Source: Owenia fusiformis
Taxonomy: Eukaryota > Annelida > Polychaeta > Sabellida > Oweniidae
Direction: 5' to 3'
NCBI GenBank assembly: GCA_903813345.2
Contig: CAIIXF020000008.1
Coordinates: forward strand, 2,861,341-2,925,340
Length of the DNA: 64,000 bases
Under the pieces are notes generated by a model. It had not been told where the DNA came from, did not search any database, and saw only the letters and a program-made list of their open reading frames with translations. Shown piece by piece: positions 40,044-52,400 of this stretch (position 1 is its first letter; every line of letters starts with the position of its first letter). The position numbers were made by a program, and so were the translations under genes.

Positions 40044-41073
40044 CTGAAAGTGTCATGTCAAATTGATGGAGGAAATTCAAATAAATAATTTACTTTGAGG
40101 CGATTAAATAATGCCTTGGTTTATCTTAAATGACTGCGATTTTATGGTTATTTTACGAAACATCCTCAAAATGTCGGTCTCATCTCTGGAGGCTAATTTG
40201 AACATACCAGGTGACTAGATGCTCACAGATATCATGTGTAATGGCTCTAATCCTCCTCCTTATCACTTGTTTCAACTCTCTGATGCTTCTCCAGGGGAGT
40301 TTGTGCAGGATCATAGGCTTTCAATTAGAGTTGAAAGCCCATGGCAGGATTAACTATGAAATTCACCGCCAAGTTCACTGTCTAGGATATTGTTACAGAC
40401 ATTCACATATAAAAAATATCTAGAAATTAGACCAGATCTCTCTGAAAAGATGAAAACATCAGTTTGCTCAAATTTCATCACCCTCGTGTTGTAACGCACC
40501 CCGCGCGTTCAACTGTCACGCTTAATTTGGTACGTACCCTGTGTCGAATGGTAAAATATGATAGGTAGTGTAATAGTAGATCAAACCAGGGTGATATAAA
40601 TGACCCCCCTAGGTTCCAATACACCGTTGGAAAGATGAAAAGGGCGAGCTTTAAGAATCTGACCTCCATTTGAATTTTTAGTGACTGAAAAAGTAGTTAT
40701 TAACAATTTCATCAACAAGGGGTTATTTGTTAATTTTATGAAAATCAATTTCAAAACGACAAATACCCCTTTGGCCAAAATGGATTATTTTTAGGTTTAC
40801 AATAACTAATTATTTAATGTCAAACTATACTTTGGAAAATATTTTAGAGTTGGAATCCAGATAATCTGAGCTAGGGCACATCAAGTGCAGTGACCCAGTT
40901 ATGCTACAAAATCCGTCAGAAATGAAAAATTAAAATATTTTCGTTGATCGTTAAATAAGTCTGGTTTTATTTAACATAATATATTATTTATCACGTTTTC
41001 GAATGTCAAACAAACAATACACATGTTTCCTCAGATGTAAGTTTTGAATATTATAGAGTCAATATATATTGAG

Positions 41074-41610
41074 TCACTGGTGATCCACTCGATTACGCTG
41101 GTTACCAAAACGGCTCGTTTTGGTAACAAAATGTCGGAACATCCGGAAGGTACGATTTTTCTCGTTTCCTTATTTTACACGTTGTAGGCAGAATTCCCAT
41201 GACATTTTTTAACACAAACGTGTATCAGTATCATATGTTTAAGAAAGTGTACATATTTGCGAACAAATAGTTCAGAAGACAACAGAATCGTCGATTTACT
41301 TCCTCACTTAAGTTACATAAACGGTTTGGGTTAAAAGTGCAGATCTTAACTGTTTTTCGAAAAAACGTTTATGTAACTTAAGTGAGGAAGTAAATCGACG
41401 ATTCTGTTGTCCTCTGAGCTATTTTTTCGCAAACATGTACATTTTCTAAAACATATGATACTGATGCACGTTGTGAGAAAAAACGTCGTGGGGATTCTGC
41501 CTACAACGCGTGAAATAAGGAAAAAAGAAAAATCGTGCCTTCGACGTTCCGACATTTTGTTACCAAAACGGTTCGTTTTGGTAACCAGCGTAATCGAGTG
41601 GATCACCAGT
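41074..41610. mobile_element. Foldback element with subterminal palindrome
   Basis: The left arm ACTGGTGATCCACTCGATTACGC, then GGTTACCAAAACGGCTCGTTTTGGTAAC, is mirrored at 41,560-41,610. The arms are about 250 bp and include AGTGAGGAAGTAAATCGACG/CGTCGATTTACTTCCTCACT near the centre. The layout parallels the element at 58,681. Confidence 0.8.
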
Positions 41611-43430
41611 GAGAGTCAACGTTATCGTTTCAAATTATTAGTCGAAAAATATTTCGTACGATTTCACATGTGCAGTCCTTCCCCGATGCCCTCACTATAG
41701 GGCAAAGTTTGTAACTTTATTTAATATGTTTTTTCAAGAAAGGGATGTCTAATAATCACGATTATTATGGCAGAAAGATATCCAGAGGGGGATCATCCGA
41801 CCCCCCCCGTACACATTAGGGCTAAACGACAATGGACAACATAACCGAGAAACATTCTTCAACACATTTTCAGAAAACAGAAAGCAAACATTAAACCATC
41901 AACTCTTGAAGTGTGTTAGCGTAATTCGTCACACAACTTAGCTTTAACTAAAATATAAAACGTTTTCAAGAGTCATGTGATTTTTGTCTTATATGCCTAA
42001 TAATACCTCTAAAACCAGGGCAACATAAAAAGCATCCAGTTATAAGAACTATTGTTCCGTGTTTGAAAATAGTCACGTATCAAAATATGAAAATGAAATA
42101 CAACACAAACCGTTATTTGAAGTGTATGTAAGCTTGAACCTATGATACACCTTAGGCATTGTCATTGTCATATTGCATGTTCCAATTTAACTGAGTGAAA
42201 TAAATTATCTTTGAATTAGACATCGAGGGCACTTTAAACAAACTTATGATCAAACATTTTGTCAAATATTTGAATATACGATCCTCCCACTTAATCAGCA
42301 TATCGACCTGACTTACAATATATTAGTGCAAAATTGATTATTTATAACAATCAACATTTCTCATCTCTATTATTTTTATTTCACACAATGTTTGGTGTCC
42401 ATATTTGCTGTTCACACCTTTTTCGCTTTTTGCACATCATATTCATCAATTTACATCCTCCGAACACAGGCCTCCAGAACTCGTACCTCCTTCTTCCATG
42501 ATCAATTTATAGACTTTCTGTTTCTTATTGGCTAAACATAAAAATGGAATACTTCATTCAACAGGATTTCGGTGAATTATTACCCCATTGAGGCTTTGTA
42601 GACATACTTGCTCTATGATATTTGCTCTATTTCCATCATGGTTAACCATGACATCTCATCCCAGAGATGCCATGAAATATAATGAGCTTGATTTGGCGAT
42701 CCAGGAGAGCCCAAAATTGAGGATTTTTGAGATCTTTCATCCCAGCTCATATTTCATTTAATTGGGGGTCATTAAACTTGTGTACACGTACCTGTGCTAA
42801 TATCTGCTGTTAAATACAATGCCTATTATGTAATGTATTGACATTAGGTAAATGATTATATACCGCGAGCAGTTCAAAAACGCAGCCCTATTGACAGTTA
42901 TAACTCTTCCCATCTGAGTGATAATATGCTCATATCACAGAATATGCCCCATAAAATCAGAGCATGTTTCAGGTGAAAAAGAAAGATGTTATGAGTATCA
43001 CAATTTTCTTTAGAACTACATTGCTTCAGACAAAAACATTTTCTCGGCATGAGATACATGTGTGAATTTTCCCGTTCCTGCTGCGACAAATAAAAAGAAT
43101 AATGCGATTTTTAGGTCTCTAGTCCATGTGCTTTAAGAACTGCCTGGCAAATACTTCGACTTTTTTGAAACTTCTGTTACTATTATGAGCTTTGTCTGTT
43201 TAATATGTACCTGATATATATGTACCACCACCATCTAAAGATATACGTCTCATTAAAACGTCTTTATTAGCCTTGTCTTATTTTCTTGCCTTCAATGCGA
43301 TATTATGTCTTCTTGTGATCATACTCCTACCAACATATCTTAGCCACCTGCATCGTTATAAGGAACATGTCCATGCATTCCGATCAAGGATTGTAATTAG
43401 CCCTGTATATAAGGAAATACTGTTTCAATT
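41611..43430. other. Non-coding stretch downstream of the class C receptor
   Basis: No supported gene. The part next to 43,430 is expected to hold the 3' UTR of the receptor. Relics of its lost C-tail coding sequence may extend to about 43,270, because short stretches recall the paralogue's longer tail. Confidence 0.4.
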
Positions 43431-46400
43431 TTATTCGATCTGCCCAGCAGCAAGAGCAACACTTGGCATTTCCATCGACTTAGAACCACCCAATCCTGGC
43501 ATCTGCCCTTCTCCAGCAACCGTCTCGAGGAAACCAAATGCTGCACCGATTGGTGAAAATAACTTCTGAGAAAGTCGGTCACCCCCTCTTGCTATCACAG
43601 TGGCCTAAACATAGTATTAATGTATGCACTAAACATGTGAATATAGTACAGCTGTAGCATTATTTTTTTTGTTCATACTCACACCAGTTTAAATGAACCC
43701 CGAATGAAATAAGATGTTCATCATGCTTTATGTCAGAAAGTTGAAACTAGAAATCGGCAACTCTTTATATAGTATAATGTAACCATGCTTTGAAGAGATC
43801 TCTAAGTAATAGCGAATTCTTCCCCTAAGCAGCCATTTTGAATTTCCTGAGGGACGAATCAGAGAAGCAGCGGCATAATTGTGATAAACTCTAAAATTCC
43901 TTCAATTTGAGTACAATATAGCCATACTTTGAAAAGATCAGAAAATCATTGCAAAATCCCACATTACGCGGCCATTTTGAATTTTACAAAGGCCTGAATC
44001 AGAAAACTGATATATAATTTGCATTCTACTCTAAAGTGCCTTTCATTTGAGTAAAGCTATACTTCAGAACGATCTGAAAATTAACAAAATTTCCTGTTTA
44101 CCCGACCCCCCCCCCCCCCATACACGGCCCCGGGGAGTCTGAAATACATCGAAAATATGTGAAAGAGATAGTTTGTAATGTATAAAGTTTTTCACAAAAT
44201 AGTCCCACCATTTCTTACGCGGCGGCCATCTTTGCGCAAAACTATTGACCATATACATATTTCCACAAAATATGAAGCAAATCCGTCTACTATATTCGAG
44301 TTATTTTCCGGACGGACGGACGGACGGACGGACGGACGGAGGGCTTCACTATATCCTTACCGAACTTCGTTCGTTGTGATAATTACCTTTGGAATGAAAA
44401 TCAGCAATGTAGTCAGTATCGTTGTGAATAAAATCAGACATCCATAAATGATGAACAAAGCATACGTTTCAGTTGGGATCAAAAACGATACAACAACAAG
44501 AATAATGCTGACCAACAAACTCGTGAAGACGGCGATAACAAACTCAGAGAAATGAACGAAGCCTTTCTTCACAGACATGAACCTGAAAATACAGAACGTA
44601 TCTTTATTCATAAGTGCATATGATGCCTGCACTCGGGTAAAGGCACTTTCTCCACATCCATTGGGCAACAACGGAAACACTTTCTAGAACAGGGATACTA
44701 TGCCACAAATCTGCCAACCGTTGTTTGAATTATCATGCAAAAGAATGAACACAAGCTTTCTCTTTCTCGATAGCATAACAAAATTATAAGTTTTACTTCG
44801 GATATTTGTATCCATTCTGTCATTTCAAACAAAAATTAGAAAAATATTATACCAGCCTAAATTAAAAATGATATCTTGAAGAAAATGAACAGGTCAAAAA
44901 TCAGGCTGTGATCTTTACTGATTTCTTAATGACATTACTTACAGAGCAGGCCATACGATGAATCCACCCATCAGTAACACAATTGCCTTGTAACACAGTG
45001 TGGCGATGAGGAAGTATGTCTGGTACGTTGATTCACAAGTGATCATTACCATTATTGTTCTGACTCCCGTGTCGTCATCAAACTGAGGAAAGTTAACGAT
45101 CAGATAATGATTCAGTTTCAATCTATAGTAAATTTTAGAAGAATCAAATGTCCCTTTAAATGCGTTATCCACGATGCGTTTTTCAATCATTCATTCGTAT
45201 GACTTCAACACAGCAAGGATGGGAAAGGTAAATAGTGATAAAATGTTTCTATATGTAATAGTTCCTTGGAATAAAATCATTTTTAGGTAGTAGGCCTACT
45301 TACCGTCGAGGCAATTTCCTTTTCTCTTGGAATCATTGGATCCGTGACGAACCACACCGAAACCAATATGACATCAGCAACAATAAGCCAGAAAAAGATG
45401 AACATCAGCCATGTTTCTCGTATCACTTTCTAAAGACCATGAAAACAAGATTAATTAACAACGACATAAGATTTCTGTGAATGAATGAAGAAAATATAAT
45501 CTGAGTCCTAAGACATTAAAACGCTCAAGCTAGACTGATCTCTCTTATCACATTGCGATTGAGGAATAGTTTTCCATGCACCGGTAGAGTTTCCAAATCA
45601 TCTGTTCCTAATAATAGTTATAATTACTTAAAATAACTGCACTAATATCAGTGTAAAATCATTGCTTAGAATCTGAGACTAACATAAAATATATTCTATG
45701 TTAAGTTAGTCTCAGCTTAGAATATATCATGACACATCACGACACTACTATGTATTTTCATTTGAATGTATGTTAACCATTCTTATTCATCTCATTTGAG
45801 GAACCGATTCTGTTTATGGAAGTGTTTGGGATTCTCGAATGTTCTAACGTGTGCTATCTCGAATATCAAATCATAAACAAACTTGCCGTTTTTTCCTGGG
45901 CAAAAAATTTGTAAACACCCCACAGTTTAACCGCCATTCCTCCACTGAAGAAGGTAAATCCAAATATTAGTAGTCCCGTGGACGCCTAAAACAAAGAAGA
46001 CAAAGTTCTTATGATTTATATTTTCTGGAATATTCAAGCGATCCTCGGAAGAAGTGAGTAGCTCCCATAATTCTTTCATAGTCTATCGTATTCGGGGATT
46101 CCCCATTATACGATCTCCAATCAAATTGCAGGACTGTGATCACGTGAACAATCATGAGCACATGCTTTCTCAGTGCCGCGCATGCGCAAAGTAATATTTG
46201 GAATCGTTGAAATGGCGTTTATTTCAGTTTAACATCAGTTCAACATCATCATTTCAAAACTACGGAAATACTCGATCCAAACTTTCAGAGAATACTAATA
46301 AAACACAAGCGAACATTGAGAGATCCGTTTCAATGGCAAATGAGGCCTGTTTATAAAATACGGATTCTGGAGGCGTATCGTTATTAACGAATCGTTAATA

Positions 46401-49400
46401 GCGAATCGGGGATTCGTTTCTACACCGCATCGTCAATGGAATAACGAGACCCCCATTCGTACTCCTAAAATCAATCATGGATAACGGATCGTTAAAAATC
46501 ATGACGTCATCGCGAATCGTTAACTTTCGAGAAATGTAAAAATCGTTATTAACAATTGAATTAACGATTCGTTAATAATGAAACTTTCGAGAAACGGTCT
46601 CCTGTATAGCTGCATTTAATTGTATGCCTCTTTCGCAAGTGACATAATCTCGTGATTCGGGCCGTGATTCATCGACCGGCACCCGGCCGATTGCAGTATT
46701 GTGTTCAAAACTGATTTCAAATTCCTTCATATTGACCAAACATGTACAAGTTCTCAGGAGTTCACATCTGACCTAAAATTTTGAACAAAAAACTCAATCG
46801 GCCAGGCGCCGGCCGATGAATCGGAGCAAATGTGACCTAGGCATTACCATACATATATCCCCGTGTAGGGGCTCTGGATGAACTCCGGTCTGAATGTCAG
46901 CAATGTGAATCAAAACGTAAAGGTCCAATATGATACATCCAACAATAATTACGCATGTCATTATCGGCCATTCGTCCTTGATGATCCTGAAAATACGTGC
47001 ACATTGTCCATTCATTTAAATAAATATTTCCAGATGCAGGCACAACAGCCAAGGTAACAAGACACACTGTGATAAATATCGCACATAGATTCAAATCGGA
47101 GACATTTTATTAATGGTAATATAAAATCTGACGAATAAATAGGAAGAACAGATGGTAGCAAAATTATCAAAAATATTGAACGCCCTGCAACCAACACGAC
47201 TAAAATTGATAGTATTGGCCCACCCTAAAAAACACTATATGTAATATAAATATATGATCAAATCATTTAATGATGGCTGTTGATATTTAAAAGTCACTCC
47301 ACTATACTGTACTCTTATGTTACTTACACATGGTTGCGATGATAAATTGCGTATACGATGTAGATAGACGCCAAGAGTATACCAATGGCTGCGATGACAG
47401 AAAGCACAATAATGGCAGTGCTATTAATACGCTTGCGTTCATATTGTTTGATTTCCTGGTCGAGTGGAGCAGCTCCGCCTGTGAAATGATATAATTTTGA
47501 GATTTTCCCAAAAATAAGATTAGTTTACCATATGTTCGTCAAAATGGTACTATCACGCCCCAATCATACACTGAGTGTATGATTGGGGCGTATTGGGGTG
47601 TATTACACTCCCCTCTATGAGTCTGGCAACCCGAATTTTTCATTAGATAGTAATTCATCAAATATTTATCCGAATCAATAATCCAAATAATTATCTTATT
47701 GATAAAATTGATTCGGATAAAATCTGGCATCTTACGAATTCACGACCCCGGTTGCCAAACTTATGGAGGGGAGTGTACATTGGTTGATTACAAATATGAT
47801 CGTTGAATACGCTCTTAGTCCGAAGAGTCTCCACTGGATAGAATAAACATACATTTTGTGGCCTGTTTGAATGGCTATGAATCCCAAGTTCCGATGTGTC
47901 TCCTCAAGAAGACAATAGAGTGACAATTTTTGTGCAAATTTTCTTCTTGGAGCGAAAATTTTTAAATCGTTTTAACGATTAATTTACGATAGGTGACGCA
48001 AAAAACGAATCATATGACACGAAAACAATGATTCACACGCCAGATGGCGTAGTGAAAGGAGGTTTTACGACAAACGAAACCCGTTTAGCTCAGCTTCAAT
48101 TTTGCTCTCGCAGTCGAACGAATCTGAAACTTCTTTCGTCGATATATAGTTGAGTGATTTTTTCCAGGCTCCGGTATTTTGACAAAAGTAAGTTCAGGTA
48201 ATAGCCATTCCTCGGGGGAGGTTTGAGGCACCAACGATTTATTTTGGAGTTTTTCTAAGGAATTATTCCCGATTTCCGGCTACTGCACCTTTAAAATAAA
48301 TTGGACAAAAACAGTTGTGCTCGAGAAATAAAATGATTTTACCACTCCCTTCTATTTATAGAGATTCACTTTGTTCGTCATTTATGAAGAAAACTACAGT
48401 TATGATCTTAATAAGTACCCTACACATCTGTATATTAAACACCTTTTGACTCCCATATAACGTCATCAGGCTGAGTTATCACTACCTTTCTCTTATCTAC
48501 TTCGACATAACCAATGCTTGTCGACAATTCGCCTTCAGCTGAAAAAAAGGATACAGGCAATGGTACATGGTTTCCATAATATCTCTTTACAATTGCATTG
48601 ATGGACACTCCGTATAACCGCGGACACTGGGGCCTTGATCTGATGGATAGTTTAAAATCTCAAAATCTACAAAAGAATGTCACGATGTTTATATTCTTAT
48701 TTATTCCATAGTTAGCATGATATTCATAGGATAACATGTGAAAAACGAGGCTAAGTGTCAACATCGCCGGATCGTTTGGAAAATTCGAATTAAATGACTT
48801 AATTTCCGACGATTCTGATGATGACTTTAACTATGGAATAAAAAGAACATCCTATGATTTACTCGTGATATGATTTTAATCCACTCATGGCATGGTTATT
48901 GATATCTGCACTCTCTCGCTACGCTCCCTCGTGCAGATATCATATCCATTCGTGGATAAAAATCATATCACTCATAAATCATAGGATATCCTCTCTATAT
49001 CAGCTATTGGGATAAAAATGAAGCTTGTCCACAAAGAAAGTATTCATTTCATCCAATATACTGTAATTCGGAAATGGTGTTTCCCCGCCCTTGTCCTTGC
49101 CTACTACTTGGCTTATAAAAAGGTAATACAAGTTGTACTCTTATTAGTATAAAAGTAGTACTCTTCGAAACCAAAATATAGACATGTACTTACAAGATAT
49201 AAGTCCAATATAGGTCTTGAATTGTCTGAAGCCCCGAGTATTGTTATAATAGAAATGACCCTAAATAACAATGTAAAAATATATAAACGTGATTGATTGA
49301 TAAAAATTGGTAATGTTGTGCTACATGAGGCTCATATTTAAATCACGTTGCATTAAAACCTCACATCCATACACTTGCAAAGAAGTAAAGAACGCAAGAA

Positions 49401-52400
49401 AAAAGAAAAACGCATTTACATATAATGAATCATTTACTACATTCTCACCGATATTCCTTGAAAGTCCACATCTAGGAGATTACCATACAATGCATCGAGT
49501 AAGGGTTTGGTGCTGTTTTCATTGAATTTATAATTCTTAACTTCATTGACTCCATACTCGTGTATGGTTGCATTAATTCCAAGTGCGATTGCCCAAATGG
49601 TATCATACAAAAGTGGCTGGAAGTAGCGTCTCATTTCTAAAGTGTTTTTTGGACGGACAATAGGTTTCAAGTCAGTATATGTCTAAAAGAGAATACAATA
49701 ATCTTGACAATAATCTACGCGCCAGTTCATCTAAAGTGATTAGTTGTAACTGAAACTACACATTTTCCCAGTTCATTTTATGCATGTTTTAGGCAGAAAA
49801 GACCTTAATTTTAAGATATTTATACAAAAGACGTCTAAAATATCTCTCAAATTGAAGACTATTAGAAATATTCCATTCTTCATTAAAAAAGTAGTACTTT
49901 TCCCACGAGTATGGAATTACCAAGACTTCATGGAAAAGCTGCAGTTTGTTTAAGCAACTACCTATATTCAATATATATCAGAACTGGAGATACAAAGTCC
50001 CCCGAACTGCACCCATTTATCACATTGGGATCATACTTATTCAAATGCTAAATAAGTTAATTCGGAGTTAAAATGTAATAACCTGGTTTGTTTTGAAGTG
50101 CCGCTCGTTGTCGTATTTTCCCAGAAGGGTCGATACGGATAGAGAACAACCCAAGGCACCTTCAAGAACCTCAAACATTTGGGATTTTGTACATTCGAAA
50201 TCTGCCTCGTCAAAAGTATTCCATTGTTCTTGAACGGTTGGGAAGTAAGAGAGAATAACGTGGTGTTTTCCATAGTATCCACGCTTGTACAACTAAAAGA
50301 TGATGAATTGTAAATTACTTCACTTGTACCTTTCCATAAAAGCACGTCAACTGCAAAGGCTTTCAAATCGTCATTAGGACACATATACTGACGAACTACC
50401 ATGTTTGGACATCTCAGCTCGTCGTTTATATTGATAAGAGTAACAAAGAGGTTTTGTGAATTTGTTTCAAATTAATTTTCGGTCATTTATTTTCAAAACT
50501 TATGAACTCTAAAAATTCCATTTGCCTTAAGATAAGTTTTGGAACAAAACAATGAGCATTTTTTCTATTATTTTTTCTTGCGTTCCTGAAATTGCCACTG
50601 GCTATCATCAGCAACTTTTGGGGTTAAAACTATAATTTTAAAAAATGCATTCGAAAAAGTTTTTCAAAGACGTCATTAATATCAATTGTAAATTTTATTC
50701 TGCGACAGTTTCGTTAAAGTGGTACAAAGCTGGTAAAAAAAACCTTAGTAACTTCCTTTCAAGACTGTATATCTGTATGAGTGTTGCTTAGAGGCTCGTT
50801 TTATGTCAAACGTTTATTATGAATATCATACGTATGCCAAAATGCGTATATTACCTTACACAGCAGATACTGAAGAGGAAACCTAGGATTGATGTTTGCA
50901 CCCAGATGAGGAGCGAAAGTAACAAAGATCCGAATGTCCTGAAAATTAAGACATACATTTCACTGTGGACACGTCCATCTATTAACATGCCACAACATCG
51001 TTGAACATAGTATGAGTATGATGGCCAGTTTCAAGTTATTGCATAATGTATACACTGTCATGACAACGTTTTGCCAACTGGACTTGCTGTATAAGCTTCA
51101 AATTAATTTCAGCATTATCTCAAATTACTTCCAAAGACATTGCAACCAATTCTACAATTAATCGTTATATTCCTAACTATTGACACAGCGAATACTTATA
51201 TAAAAAACAGACATTAAAAATATCTAGTACACAAACATTAAAAATATCTAGTACACCCATGACTACAAGTCCATTCTTTATCAAATCAATATCAATTACC
51301 TTAAGTGATTCCCAAATGACATCAGGCGATGAACCATCAACATTAAATATCACTTCGGCTCCGACTTCTACACCCCGCGCCTCAAGCTCTTGTCTCAACA
51401 GACTAGCCATCTATTGAGGAATAACACCAATAAAATTGAAGCTAAATGAAAAATATCTCAACTTTTAAAGTCAATAAGTAGGTATAAGACGGGTCCTTGC
51501 ATAGGGGAACGATTTTAACAATTGTAAATCAAACATTTAATGGTAAGCATATAAAGTGGTCGTGGGCGGGCCACATTGTGGCAAAATTTAAAACTTGACC
51601 CAAAACATAATCCTTGAAAGGAGAAGCAATAAGCCATCAGCGACGCTGCGTACCACGACTCCTCGACCATTCAATCACAAGAGGATGAAACCAATGGGTA
51701 CATTCACATATGTTGTACACGGCGATTTTATCATAATTTTTCATACGTACCGCTTTCGACCGTTCGATATTGAAAACCAGCAGTCCTATCTTCTCCCATT
51801 TAAAACGTTCTATGATTACATCGAAGGCAAGGACGCAGTCTGAAGCTGCAGCATGTACTTTGGAGTGGTATTTGTTCATTGCAGCGTACTGTATGCTATC
51901 ACCCATCCCGAACTGAAAATGGAGCAATGTTCAATGAAACACTTACTTTGAGTCTTCTACCTGCAGTATGTTGTCCTATTAGATCAGTCCTTCAAATCAT
52001 GCACGTGGAATTAATGATCAAATGATTATGGAAGAAAGATGTCCATGGCAAAATTGAGCGTCTTTAACTTGCCGCGCCATCTATGCCCTATATGATGGTG
52101 TAATGAATAAAGTAATTTTTAAAGTTTAAACTTCGGTGAATCGTTCAAGGGAAGCAGGCTTAACTGTCCAGAGCTCTCATTCTTCAACATTATTATCATT
52201 CTCACTTGTGATGACTGATAAATTAAGTTGATTATAGGAGAAGAAAAACTTGGAATCCCTTTAACCAGAGACATATAAAGTTGCTTTAACAGACGATAAC
52301 GTCCAAATGCCTTTATATTCGCTAACGATGTAATAAAATTAATCAATAAATCCGAATCGAATGGATGTGAATTATGGTATAACATTACACAAACTGAATT

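Noticed and set aside
44178-44447. 89-codon plus frame across the (GGAC)n tract
   Set aside because: Lies in the dispersed repeat and antisense to a receptor exon.
50037-50402. 121-codon minus frame as the receptor exon
   Set aside because: The neighbouring frame (50,292-50,083) carries the family motifs and correct splice phases; this one is a shadow.
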